Assembly: GCF_964019385.1 (NCBI RefSeq)
Contig: NC_088643.1
Location: 12,187,003-12,251,002, forward strand
Reading direction: 5' to 3'
Origin: Sycon ciliatum
Lineage: Eukaryota; Porifera; Calcarea; Leucosolenida; Sycettidae
Length of the DNA stretch: 64,000 bases
Below the pieces are notes generated by a model, which had not been told where the DNA came from, did not search any database, and saw only the letters and a program-made list of their open reading frames with translations. Numbering within the stretch: the first letter of the stretch is position 1; every line of letters begins with the position of its first letter. Below, piece by piece: positions 36,132 through 50,000 of this stretch. A program made the translations under genes and the position numbers.

Positions 36132-39100
36132 GTGAGTGGGTTTTAAAGAACACGACGGGCCAGGGTGCTCGCCAAAGCGACATAGCGGGGCGCTGCGCCC
36201 TCCTTCACTTTTGGACCGCCCCCTTTCAAAATGAATGCACCACCCTTCACTTCAGAGAGCGAGCGCCGCACCTTCTTATATGCATGATGAGGACACATCA
36301 CATACATATCTAGTCAAAACCTCTTTAGGACGAACACCAAGGGACCGACGGGATTTGTTCGCAATAACGGGAGTTATTCTTATCCATATCTTATCAGTGT
36401 CTGCTCTAGGATTGTAGGACAGCCGGTACACGTGTAACTGGCGCAACCATTTCAACCGGGTCGGAACCGGGTACACATGCCCAATGATATAAAGGCGAAT
36501 GAATAAGCCGCATTTAGAAAAGAGAGGACAGGAATTAGAAAATTACGAAAGAAGAAGAGGTATCTGACACATACAAGCCATGTAGTCAGTCCATTCAAAG
36601 TTCGAAAGTGTAAAGTACCAACCGGGTCACAGGTGACCCGGTACTATATTTTCAACCGGGTCCAAGCGCCGCCCAACCGGGTGGATTACCTGGCTCACCC
36701 GGCGCTGGAGCAGACACTGTCTTATACCCAGTGAATACACCGTGATTTATCCAATAGAGTTACAAATACTAGTTCTTCTTTTAAAGCGAAAGTTTGTTTT
36801 ATCAGTGTTCTTCTCAACGAGGTTTCACTGTACATGTAGTAGCACAGCATTGCATGAGTCATTGTATGAGTCGTTGTATGAGTCATTGTATGAGTCATTG
36901 TATGAGTCATTGTATGAGTCATTGTATGAGTCATTGTATGAGTCATTGTTAGGCTTGTCCACAAAATGTTTTCAATTATTTTTGAATTTTGGTTGGATTT
37001 TCGCACTTTGAATTTTTTTGGAATTTTGGCCCCATCAGGATTGAATTTTGGCCGTTTTGGAGAACGACAGTGATGTCACATCAGGAGAGTACATGTGCTG
37101 CTCAATATTACCAAGTTTGACATGTGAAAACAGTACTTTCAAATACACACACCTTTGACCTTTGCCTTTTTGACACCCATCCCCGAATTCGGAAGCACAC
37201 AGACACACATGATAAGAAGTTTGTGGATTTTTTGTTTTTTTTGGAACTATTGGGTACGAGTACTGTAAAAACCATGGCAACGGATCGAATTTTTTCTGCA
37301 TTTTGGGGGATTTTTTGAATTTTCTTAAAACATTTTGACCGTTTTTTTCGCTTTTTGACTTTCAATTTTGGACAAAATAATTCGCATGATGTGGCCACCC
37401 TTAGTCATTGTATGAGTCATTGTATGAGTCATTGTATGAGTCATTGCATGAGTCATTGCATGAGTCATTGTATGAGTCATTGTATGAGTCATTGTATGAG
37501 TCATTGTATCATAGTCATCACTTACCTCTGAAAACCATAATTATTATCAATGGCGGGTTCCAGTGGCCGGTGAATAAATACATGGGATGGTCGGTTGCTT
37601 TACTGGTGTTGGTGAAAGCAGCGGCCAAAATGACGACACAAAATGGCGGTGAAATCACAAAATGTTGGGTCCTATAATGATCCCCCCCCCCATCACTTTT
37701 GTTCTGGCTATAACGTTGCGGGCATATTCCCATTCTGACCACACATGTATCAAAAATAAATAAACGTGATAACATAATAACATTTTGTCCTTCTCCCTTT
37801 TCACCATAAATAAACATGACAGTGCAATAACACCTTTTTTGAAGGCCCTAAGAGAAAAATGACCTTTGGCAGGTCTGGAGTAGTGTGCTTTATACTGAAC
37901 TGTGCTGCAGCCAGTTATACTCTCCTAACCATGGTGTAGAGGAAGACTTTACTTTGAAATGTATTTCCCTGTATGGTGGCTAGTTTTATGACGGCGGTTC
38001 TAGTCGACTCAGCACGGCAGCTTTTTCTCGGTCGTTTTTCTGACTGATGCAGCCGGTACTGAGATATCTCTTCCAGCATGGTTCAGCTGAGCTCAGTCCT
38101 ACTGGCAAAAGCTGGAACAGCGTTATGACATCAAATAGTCAGTGCAGGCAAAAAAAAGAAGATATACCTGCTCAATACCTGCTCAATACCTGCTCAAGTA
38201 CTTAGTAATTAGACTCGGACGTTTTCTCGTGACTATCACAAGTGTAAGGATCACCGGATCACACACGCAAACAGCCACGGTCACAAAAGGACGAAGGTCA
38301 ATAACTCTTAGTCTCAAGTCGAGATTCGTTGGAAAGAGAGAGAGTAAGTGTCCAAGTCAGAGCTTATCAAGGGCCTGGGTAGCTATGGACATGAATGTAC
38401 TAGAGCGCGAATCCAGCTACCCAGGCCAACGGAAGAAAAGGTTAGAAAAGGGAACAAAGGTGATGTTCGGTCCTCCACCTTCTTCCATCATACGATTAGT
38501 AATATTACTACATGTATTAATAGGTCGCGACACTGAGTTATGTCTTGTCTCATGTCACCATCTGTGCATACGCGGTTCGGGCACACGCGCGTGCTCGCGG
38601 CTCGCGCGAACTGAACCATGTGAACCGTGAGCAGTACTTTCATCCATATTTGCATGCAACCTGCCCTTATTCATACATGTACTGATAGTGTAGTCAGTGC
38701 TGTTGTTAGTTTTCTGTTTCGCAAGTGGAGACAAGTTGTAGTTTGTTTTCCTCTGCTCGAATGATGTGTTTGTTCTTGCAATAAGTCCTTCCGAATAATA
38801 TCTTTCTCCTTGTCTGAGTCCTGTTCCATCGTGTCTGTTGTGAGAGTCAAGTGACTTTATTAGTGAGGGTTGTGACAGCCCGGACAGCACGAGATTACGA
38901 GTCCAGTGATCCGACATTCTGGTCCTAACAACTTGTCTCCACTTGCGAAACAGAAAACTAACAACAGCACTGACTACACTATCAGTACATGTATGAATAA
39001 GGGCAGGTTGCATGCAAATATGGATGAAAGTACTGCTCACGGTTCACATGGTTCAGTTCGCGCGAGCCGCGAGCACGCGCGTGTGCCCGAACCGCGTATG

Positions 39101-42100
39101 CACAGATGGTGACATGAGACAAGACATAACTCAATGTCGCGACCTATTAATACATGTAGTAATATTACTAATCGTATGATGGAAGAAGGTGGAGGACCGA
39201 ACATACCTCCCTCTCGAACGAAAAGAAACTTCTATGAGTGAGAATCTATTACACACACAGATTTATGTGAGAAGATGAAAGAAAAGTATGAGCGGAACAC
39301 ACATTACTGATCACTCGGTGATGTCACCAATGGTCATGCCGGTGTTGACGCTGCGAATGGCGTTTGCGGGTGAAGCGTCGGGTACCTCCAGCGGCACAAG
39401 GCGGCCAACTGAACGACGGTAAATCTTGATGTCCACGACGCGCACTACACCATCTTCACCGGGGTACGTAGCTTGCACTCTCCCGAGTGGCCAGCGGGCT
39501 CGTGGCGTGTGCTCCTCAAGCACAATCATGACATCACCTACTTTGACATTCTGCTCGCCGCGGTGCCATTTGGAGCGCACATTCAGCTTCGGCACAACTT
39601 CCTTGAGCCACCTGCTCCACACGTCACGTGTCAGCCGCTGAACATACTTCCAACGGCGATGTGGGTGTACCACTCGTTCTGCATCAGCAACATCTTCCAG
39701 GGCAGCAGAGACATCTTGATGGCCAACAAGAAAATGCAGCGGTGTCAGGGGGGCCGGGTCATCAGCATCGCTTGAAACGACAGTCAGAGGACGCGAATTC
39801 AGCAACGCTTCGGCTTGAATTAGCGCTGTCTGGAGCTCCTCATCAGTCAAGTCGGCACGGTACAACACGGACTGGAGAGCCTTCTTCATTGCCTTGAGCA
39901 GGCACTCAAAATAGCCACCAAAATGGGGCGACAACGGTGGGTTGAAACGCCATTTGATGCCTTGTGTAGCGAGTCGCTGGCCTGCTTGCTCACTAGCTTG
40001 ACTCCAAGCCTCCCTCAGCTCTCGCTCGGCGGCAACAAAGTTTGTTCCGTTGTCCGAAAGAATCTCTGTAGGAGTTCCGCGGCGCTTGCAGAAGCGAGTG
40101 AAGCATAGGAGGAAGCCGTCCACATCCAAAGAGTTGACAACTTCCAGATGGCAGGCGCCTGTCTGCAGACATTTGAACACGCATACATACCGCTTCAGCT
40201 GGGTACGACCTCTGCCCTGCCGAGTGTGGAACGGGCCGGCAAAGTCAATACCAACGCGAGAGAAGGTTTGCAGTGGTGGTGCTGTGCGGAAGACAGGAAG
40301 CTGGCCCATGACTGGATTGGCTGTCCTAGCCCAGGTTCTGCGACACTTCACGCAAGCATGGCGGTGGGAACGCACAGCCATCTTGCCACGAACAATCCAA
40401 AACTTGTCGGCCAGATTGGAGAGGAGGTGGTTGGGCCCGACTGAGTGGCGACAGCGGTCATCCTCGCGTCCAATCACCAGCTGGGTGACGCGGTGCCTTG
40501 GGGGCAGGATGGTGGGACTCCTCAGCTCGCCAGGGAGATGGTGGGACGTCTGTAGTCGACCACCGACCCGCATGACTGGGATGCCGTGAGACTGATCCAT
40601 GGTAGGTCGCAGCTGCACCAACGCATCCGAACCCAGCAGCTCCTTGTTGCCCAGGACACGTTTGAACACTTCTGGATACGCATCTTGCTGAGCCTGACTG
40701 ATCCAGAGACGCTCCGCTTGTTGCAGCTCTTCTGCCGAGAGTTCGTTGATGACAAGCGTCCCAGTCTTTGTAGCCACAGTGACCTGCTGTTGACTGCTAT
40801 CCGCTGGCTGTGGTTTACGGCGCGCACGGCGAGCAAACCTACGGCACCAGCCTGTGATGCGAATCAGCTTGTCCAGCGATGAGTACCGGGCTGGACCAAG
40901 ATCAGTGGGTGCTGCAGCAGTAGAACTTCCGACGAAGCTAGCACACATGGATTTCTTTGTCAGTCCTGGCAGCTCCTGGGGAACGACAATCTGCTTTGCT
41001 GGCCATTCAGATTCCGGAGCAGCAAGAAACGCAGGGCCATGCCACCAGACTTCATTGATCGCGAGCTGCGCAGCAGAGAGACCGCGAGTGGCTTGGTCGG
41101 CAGGATTCCGTTTACCAGGTACGTGCTGCCAGTGCCGGCTACTGGTGGTTTCCTGAATCTCCGAGATCCGGTTCCCAACCTCAACCTTGAACTTGCGGCT
41201 TGGAGATCTCACCCAGTAAAGAACATTCATAGAATCCGTCCAGAAGAACCGGCGGGCCGATGGAATGCTTAGAGCAACGCCGACATTGGCGCCCAGCCGA
41301 CCGCCAAGCACAGCGGCTTGAAGCTCTAGCATGGGTATGGACTTGCGACGGACCGGGGAGGGTCGGGCCTTTGCCATGGCGAGTGTCACTCTGTTGACGC
41401 CATCAGTCTGCGGTGATAGCACGTACGTCACAGCGGCATAAGCGGCATCGGATGCATCGCAGAACGTGTGCAACTGCAGCTCTCCCCTGCTGTCGGCAGT
41501 CTTGAAGCTTCGTTCAATGTTGAGAGAGCTGAGGTCTTCAAACTCGCTGAACCACCGCTTCCACTTCACAGCTTGTTCGTGGCCAAGAGGATCGTCCCAC
41601 CCCAGCCCGCTGATGCAGCTCTGCTGGAAGTTCACCTTTGCTCGGATCGTAAATGGGCTGAGCTGGCCACGCGGATCAAACAGCTGCGCCATGGAGCTGA
41701 GCACACCTCGCCGGGTGTACTCTACGTCGACCGGCTCTGGGTAGCGGAACGTGAACTGGTCTTGCGCCGCAACCCATGTGACCCCCAGAGTCTTCGGAGA
41801 CGCAGGTGGCTGCTCGTGAGAGACAATGTCACGGGTATTTGTCACAGCGCGGTGTTCAACAGGAATGGACTGCAGCACTGCGGGGGAGTTGGTGATCCAT
41901 TTCCGAATATGGAACCCTCCTCGTGCCAAAGTGTGCTGCAGATCAGCTCGCACAGAGATTGCCAGTTGCTCAGTTGGTTGGGAGTTGAGCAGATCATCAA
42001 CGTAGAAGCTGTGGTCGATAGCTTCCTTAGCAGCAGGCACCGCCGTCGAACAGCACTCCTCTGCCACTTGTTTGAGCGCCCTGCCAGCCAGGTATGGCGA

Positions 42101-45100
42101 GGCTTTGATGCCAAATACCAGCCGTAGGAACTCAAAGGTGTCGATGGTGCCCGGTGACGACTGCCACAAGAATCGATGATACTTGCGGTCTTCAGGAGCG
42201 AGTTGAACCTTAAGGAACATCTCTGTAATGTCACCGGCGATCGCAATGGGCTCGAGACAGAAGCGCAGCAGGACATGAACAAGGTTGTTCATCAGATTAG
42301 GCCCTGCATGCATCAGGTCATTGATCGAATATCCGTTGCACTTGGCAGCTGCATCGAAAACAACTCGAAGTTTGGTTGTCGTCTTGTCATCCCGTACCAC
42401 AGGGAAGTGGGGAAGGTGCCACTGGTCAGGGATGGAGAGATCAGCCGCTTCGGAGACGCGTCGAATGTATCCTTTTTCCAGGTACGCCTGCAGCACTTTC
42501 GTATACTGCAGCTTGATTGACGGCCACTTGTCAAGTGCCCTTTGCAGAGATTCCAGACGGTGTAAAGCGAGATGTTTGTTGGACTGGACACTCGGCTTGG
42601 TGCCACCCTTCCACGGAATGGCAACCTGGAATCGGCAGTCGCTGTAACTCAAGCTGCGGGATGTGACGGCCTCGGCTTGCTTCTCCGCAGGGCTCAGGTA
42701 CTCCGTGGTTGTAGGCTGCATACCAACAGCCTCTAGGCTCCAGAACTTCTCCACCATTTGGTCGAGTTGAGCTGCGCTGGATACGGAGGCGCCATGCAGT
42801 GTGAATGCTTGCGGTGCAGTAGCGTCGATTGGCGTTGGGCCAAAGCAGATCCACCCCAGCGGTGTAAGCCGAGCAATCGGACCTCCCTCACTGCCACTCC
42901 GCTCCTCATACGCAGTGTGAAGGCTGGCAGCGTTCAATCCGATCAGTAGGTCGATGCTCTGACAAGCTGAGTCGGGGAACTGTATGTCCTGGAGGTGGGA
43001 CCAGTGCTTCTTCTCTGCATTCCAGTCGACTGGTGGCAGGTTGACCGTGACTGCTGGCAGTACCCAGGCATCAAGCACAGTGACGCTCGGAGTGTCACCA
43101 TCAGTGCGGCACACGCTGACGCTGACCTGTTGTCTCAGCCCAGTCACCTTGCCGCCGCCGATGACTGCCGTTTCCACTTGTGACTTCTGGCCTTCAAGTT
43201 CCAGCTTGTGAGCTGCATCCTCTGTTATGTAGCTGCAAGATGATCCGGAGTCAAGCAGCACAGTGGCCTTCATCTTCTTGCCATGTTCGCCGATGACGTC
43301 GGCCTGCAACACCATGAATGCGGCAGTGGTACCACATCCATGCGTACTGAGGCTGTTCTCGTTCACCGCAGCAGAGTTGCCAATGGAGCCAGCTCCAGTA
43401 CGGCTGGCTGTGGACGAGGAAGAATGGTTGGTGACAGACCTCTGAGCTGGCGAGGGTCGCCCGCGCCTCGCACCTGTCTGGCCCTTCATCTCAGCATGCA
43501 GCAAACCATGATGCCGCTTGTTGCACTTACTGCAGGTGTCTTTGCTGCAGCTAGCGGCCCAGTGCCCAGATGACAGGCAACACGCACACAGCTCGAGCAA
43601 CCTCACCAAATCCCAACGCTTGCTAGTTGACAATGCCTTGAAGCTGCTGCATTCGGCTAGGGTGTGCTGCCCACTGCACTTCTTGCAAGACGCCTTGGCA
43701 CCGCTGCTGACGGCGTCATGAGTCCCAACAAACGTACGGTGTGTGGCCGTGGATCGTTCCCTGGTAGCCTGACTGCTGATGTCTTTGGGGCGTTCAGCGG
43801 GAATCCTGTCGGCTGCCCGCTTCAGAGTGCGGACGTGCTCCACCAGCCATGCAGAGAACGTGAAGACGTCATTGACCTGGCCATGCCTCTCGAAATACTT
43901 TACCAAGAGACGCTTGGGTACCTTCTCGGACGCCATTATGTACAGCTCTACTCCAGGACTCACACCACTTGCTCGGAGGTTGGCGACAGTGGTACGGAGC
44001 TTGATGGCGTACCGTTGCAGCCCACTCAAGTCTGCGTCACTGGTAATACGTGCTTGACTCACTACATCCCGAATCTGGTGCTCTATTAGCCTGTCGCTAC
44101 CACCATACCAAGCATCGAGCTCGGTCCATACATGGCTGTAGGCGTCCGGGCCATCCAGAATCCCTCTCACAATCTCCGCAGCACGGCCTCCATCCACTGC
44201 CTCACGCAGCCTCGCGAGTTTGTGATCGCTCGTGTACCGGGGATTTTCATGGATGACGCGGATGAACCTTTGGCGCCACGGAATGTAGTCCTGGTCCAGT
44301 CCGCTGAACTTAGGCAGTTCCATGGGCTTCACAGTTTGCTCTATTACTACCGGCATGGTGGGCGGCTTGTAGGATGGTGGAAGCTGTGTCGACTGAACAG
44401 TTACTGGTGCTGTTACAGGCAGGGTCACTGCTGGCCTACTTATGGGCTTGAACGATGAGGCCGATGGATTGAGCTGTCCAGCTGCTGGATTGAAAATTGG
44501 CAGTTTTGAAATAATAGGTGCAGCTGTCTGCGGCTGTGGCTGCTGCAGCAGCGCAGGCTGCAGTGGTGGCATCGCCTGGGTGCATGCTTGCTGGGCTGAC
44601 CAATAACTTGGAAAAGGCACAGTGTTGCTAACTGTGGCTACCGATTGATGCACTGTTGGTAGCTGCATGGTGGCTGTGGGTGCGGACATTAGCACTGGTG
44701 GAGCACAGGGAGCTGCCACTGGCACAGGTACTGACGGTACACTGCCACTGTTCACAGCAGAAACTAATACTTGATGCTGTTGAGCAACTTGCACAGCACT
44801 CACACTTTGTGTACCCACACCCAGAGCCAGTTGAGGTGCCCTTGACCTGGTGGTCACACTTGCTTGACTTCTACTAGTAGTAGTACCAGCCAACTTACTG
44901 GATGCAGTGAGTGTACCCAATACACTACCTGGCCTATTGACTTGTAGAGGTGACAAAGAAGGGGTTGTCCTACCAAGCACAGGCATTGATCTTCTGCCAC
45001 TCATAATAGCAAGACTAGAACTTACAGTCTGCATGGCTGGGTGCCCAGCACCACTTGATGAATGACCAGCATTGCCAGCAGGCACGCCATCCAGACTGCT

Positions 45101-46803
45101 TTCATGGACTTCAGCAGCCCTTGCAGTGACAGGACTCTTGTTGCTCGTCTGCAACGAAGTGTGACCAATGGCACCAGGGATATCAGAATTCGGCGCACGC
45201 TCTGCTACCATCAACATTTGTTCCATGGCATCCAAGTCCAGGGTGCCTCTCGAGTTTGACCTGGAACTGCTTCTGCCAACACCAACGGAGGGACTACGTG
45301 TTGAAGCCTGCATCCTTTCCTCACGCTCTACGTATGAGCTTACATCGGAGAGGAAGGATCGCTGCGTCCTGTACGCCCTGTCCCAACCATCTAGTTTGAG
45401 CAGTTCCCGGTCGTCATCTCATGACTCCAAGATTTCCCTGTGTCTGGTAACCAGCTCCCGAATCTCTTGATCTAGTTGCTCAGCTTCTTGTAAATCTCTA
45501 GCTAGGTACCGCAGACTTGGTGCTCTTTTAGCAAACTCCCGCTGCAACTCGCCAGCCACTCTTGTGAAACTGCTTTTCAATTTGCTTCGATCTCTCACGA
45601 GCTTCTCGAGAACCGAAACATCACTCGAATTTCTTGTCTCTCCGAGCGTGTCCTCAGCGGCGGCGGCAGCAGCAGCTTCCTCACGAGGAGAAGCAACGCT
45701 CGCTCCGTCGTCCACTTCTGATGTCTGATGTTCCGATGTGTCCATACCTGACGAATCGCAACAGGATCCGGCTCGAAGGACCAGAATGTCGGATCACTGG
45801 ACTCGTAATCTCGTGCTGTCCGGGCTGTCACAACCCTCACTAATAAAGTCACTTGACTCTCACAACAGACACGATGGAACAGGACTCAGACAAGGAGAAA
45901 GATATTATTCGGAAGGACTTATTGCAAGAACAAACACATCATTCGAGCAGAGGAAAACAAACTACAACTTGTCTCCACTTGCGAAACAGAAAACTAACAA
46001 CAGCACTGACTACACTATCAGTACATGTATGAATAAGGGCAGGTTGCATGCAAATATGGATGAAAGTACTGCTCACGGTTCACATGGTTCAGTTCGCGCG
46101 AGCCGCGAGCACGCGCGTGTGCCCGAACCGCGTATGCACAGATGGTGACATGAGACAAGACATAACTCAGTGTCGCGACCTATTAATACATGTAGTAATA
46201 TTACTAATCGTATGATGGAAGAAGGTGGAGGACCGAACAGGTGAGTACGAGAGTAAAGGTGAGTACGAGTCTGTAAAGGTGAGTACGAGTCTGTGAGTGC
46301 ATACGAGTGTGCGAGAGCATACGAGTGTGCGAGTGCGTGCATATGTGAGATCGTGAACCTAACACAAGTGGAACATCGTCACATCGTAAGGATCACTAAA
46401 ACAACCAGTTATGTAGCTAGAATAATACTGATCACAAGTAGCGTGGGAATGTAGCAGCTCGCGGCTACACACAGCGTAATTTACACATGAGCAGTATGGG
46501 CTTATGCAGTGAATGTGAAAATGGTTGTGTAACCGGTGTGGCATCTGGCATTGGATCTGTTTTAAAAACCATTGTGCAAGTAATGGTGACTGTGTTTGGT
46601 GCTATCGGGTGTGTGTTGCAGTTCTATGGAGTTCCATGGTCGCCTTCTACTGGTTGTTCAATGCATTCTTCATCTTCGTGGAGCTGACTGGAACCCCTTC
46701 GAGCATCTTGCAATATCGTATCCAGCCTAAAAAGAAGCCAGCTGTGGTCAGTTATGCTATTCTATGCGCCAGACGTTCTTTTCGGTGTGCCGCCCGGTAG
46801 TGA

Positions 46804-46850
<47 letters not shown>

Positions 46851-46988
46851 CGTGTGCGTGTGTGTATGAGCGCGCGCATGTGCGTACGTGTGTGCGTGTG
46901 TGTGTGCGTGTGTGTGTGCGTGTGTGTATGAGCGCGCACATGTGTGTATGTGCATGTGTGTATGAGCACGCACATGCGTGTATGTGCA

Positions 46989-47044
<56 letters not shown>

Positions 47045-50000
47045 TGTGTGTGCGTGTGCATGTGCGTGTGTGCATGTGCGTGTGTGCATGTGCGTGTGTG
47101 CATGTGCGTGTGTGCATGTGCGTGTGTGCATGTGCGTGTGTGCATGTGCGTGTGTGCATGTGTGTGTGTGCATGTGCATGCGTGCATGTTGGTACTGTAG
47201 GACATTCTTACGCGTATGTCACGGGTACTTTCTGTTGGTGTTTGCGCATGCTGCTTTTGTGTGTGGAAAGCTCGCCTTCGCCGCTTGATTTCGTAATGTG
47301 TAATACCAAGAGTACATACCGGTAACCCCCAAGAGTGTGCAACTGCCTGCACAACCTCTATGCTGTGCTGCGACGGCAGAACTTGACATCACGTGACATG
47401 GTTCAAAAAGGTTACACTGGAAAACAGTGCAAAGTGACCACAAGAGAGTTGTACCCAAAGCTGGGTTGCATATAGGGCTGAAACGATCGTGGATTTTCAC
47501 GTATCGATTACTCTTTAGCTTAACGATCGAGTAATCGATTATAATCGTTAGCAAATAGAGTCATAATTCTGTGCAAACATTACTCTGTTTCCACAAACTA
47601 TGCTTTCATAATACCAACAAATCTGCATTAGTGAAAGGGTAGCTCCGAAACATGGCAGTTTTGAAGTCAATTTAACCTCAGAACATGAACCATACCCCTG
47701 GCAACTGCATACTCCCAGCGGAAACTGATTGAAACTTCACAAAACGAGGGTTTACAGTACTTTCTGGGAACAAATTAAAAAAAACGCAAAATAATCGTAA
47801 TCGGTAATCTAAACGATTGCTCGATCGTTAGAGTTATCAAACGAGTCGATTATTCGGTATAATCGTTTCAGCCCTAGTTGCGTACAACCCTGTATCAATC
47901 ATGCCCAGAGTGCAAATAATGTGACGGGTTCATCATGTTATGTGAAGTTCTGCCGTCGCAGACCCCATAGCTGGAGTTGCACACTCTTGGGGGTTATGTA
48001 CTCTTGGTAATACATGTAATGGCAAATATGTTAGTTATTTTTGGATTCATGTACAGTGCTAGTGCTGACAAGGGACATTTGATCACTTGCTAACGAACTG
48101 AGCAGCAGCGAAGGCGCTACGAACGGCTGAGAAGCGAGGGTGCTACGAATTAAAGCCCACCTGAGCCTGGCAGAGAAAGAGCGCCAGTGGTCGCACTTTG
48201 CTGGACTGAACTGTATGTGGCATTTGAAACCAGTAGTCCAAGGTCGGACCCTGTTAGCTCAACTTCTATCAATCCTCGGTCTTTGTGTGTGTGATTCCAT
48301 ACAGGTGGAATGGCAGACGTTCAAGAAGTGTTTGAAGGTTGTCCTCTTAAACCAGTTGGCTGTGGGTTATAGCAGCCAACTTGCACTCTACTGGATCTTC
48401 CAAAAGCGCGGCGGATTATTTGCCGAGACCCTGCCGTCCTTCCAGTGGTGCTTGGTGGAGCTGGCAATCTCTATGTTTATCTTTGAGGTGATTTTCTTCT
48501 ATTCGCACCGGTAAGGAATGATCAGCAGTGAGGTGAAGTTGCCTTGCGTGTTCACAGGAAAATAAGGTGGGGTTCATGTCATGACTTTGTCGAGCCCGCA
48601 TGATCGAACAATGCTTGCACCGGTGATATATCATGTCTGTTTACGTGTGTATTTTAGTCTTGACCGTCTTCTATATCTCAGCGGTGTGCCATTACTGTGG
48701 GCATGAGTAGTCCTAACACCAGCCGGGATGGCAACGCTGCTACGGGGTGGCTGGTCAGGCCATGCCCGGACTAACTGCTTGGCCACCAGTGCATGTTCAC
48801 ACGTACTGCCGAGGAGGTTATGTGCCCCTGCCATGTCATACACAAACTGTATGAAAGACTAGGGTATGGCTGGACCAATCACACCGTGACTGTTTCCGCC
48901 TGTCCTGTATTGTGGAATTGCGTATTGAACGCCATTTGTTGAGGTGTTGACAGTCTGTAGTTCCCGTATTGCTGTGAGTACATGGGCTGCAGTTCAGCCA
49001 GCATACAACTACTCGGATATTTATTTATTTTTATTTATCGTCTCCACTTCATGGCACATAATAATACATAGCCAATACAAGAAAGGGAGGGTGAATCCAA
49101 CCACGGAAATAGCATTAAAAAAAAGAAGAAAAGGAAGGGAGGTGTCACCATGTGTCAACAGCAGGTAGCACAATACTATTTTGACTGAAATGCATCCTTT
49201 TAAAAGCTGAGAGATACGGTGAACAGCGAATATTATAAGAGAGTTTGAGCCAAAATGTGCAAGCCATAGAGACAGGTGATTTGATCATTAGGGACAATTG
49301 AGGGGAAGGTAATGATACCTGGTGTCTTGTATTTTCTCTCTCGCTGGAACCAATCATATTTCTTGAAGTGCCTGGGGATTTGCTTAAGATAAATAATTTT
49401 CTGAACGAGTGCACACAGGTGTGCTTGGCGTCTATCAGCAAGTGGAGAGGAGGCTACGAGACAGTATAATATGCTTACTGTTATGCATGAGAGGGATTTT
49501 CCAAATAGCCGTTTAATTATTTTTCTATGGTGAATTTCAAGCTTGGAAACAGCAGCTGCACTAAGACCACACCATGCTATGTCAGCGTAATCAAACGAGA
49601 GAGCTTGGAAGCTCAGGGCCCTACGCCGCTATGCGTTTTTGCCTTGATGACCTAGGCAAAAAAAGCATAAAATAATATGAAAATTTTCATTTCTCCTATT
49701 TTTTTCAGACATAACCTGGGATTCGAACCCGCACTATCGCCCTGCATGCATCACCCGATACACTTCGCATACATACTAATTCTTCCAAGTTGCTTCACGT
49801 TATGATCTTGCATTTGAAAGCCCTATTTGAATATCGTGGCCAGCTGTTTCTGGCCAGCCGTCTTTGATGGTACGGGACGGGACAGATACGGTCGAGGGTA
49901 ATACGACACCGTCTACCACCTTGATGACCTAGGCAAAAAAAGCATAGGGATGTTTTCAATTCTCCAATTTTTTAGGCATAACCTGGGATTCGAACCCGCG

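Larger units (their letters stand above)
38464..46239 (-). mobile_element. BEL/Pao LTR retrotransposon with an inverted extra LTR
   Basis: The element is 7,776 bp, flanked by a perfect 5-bp target-site duplication GGTGA (38459-38463 and 46240-46244). In element orientation (minus strand): 5' LTR 46239-45787, primer-binding site, gag-like frame, pol polyprotein, polypurine stretch GAGAGGGAGG next to 39203, a truncated 3' LTR (39203 to about 38928), then a complete LTR in opposite orientation (38464-38916). LTRs are almost identical, so the insertion is recent. It lies antisense in intron 2 of the FAXDC2-like gene. Confidence 0.93.

Noticed and set aside
38464..39203. Two nested BEL insertions
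   Set aside because: A single GGTGA duplication bounds the entire structure and no duplication exists at the LTR-LTR junction, so one insertion of an abnormal molecule fits better.
46487..46621. Start exon [13 protein letters not shown] joined directly to FAXDC2 exon 3
   Set aside because: It is in the wrong frame relative to the conserved exon 3 sequence and would need a 13-bp intron; the exon at 36028 fits in phase and by homology.
49720..49760. tRNA gene suggested by GGTTCGAATCC on the minus strand
   Set aside because: Only the B-box region is tRNA-like and the same sequence recurs three times in tandem; the other arms do not fold.
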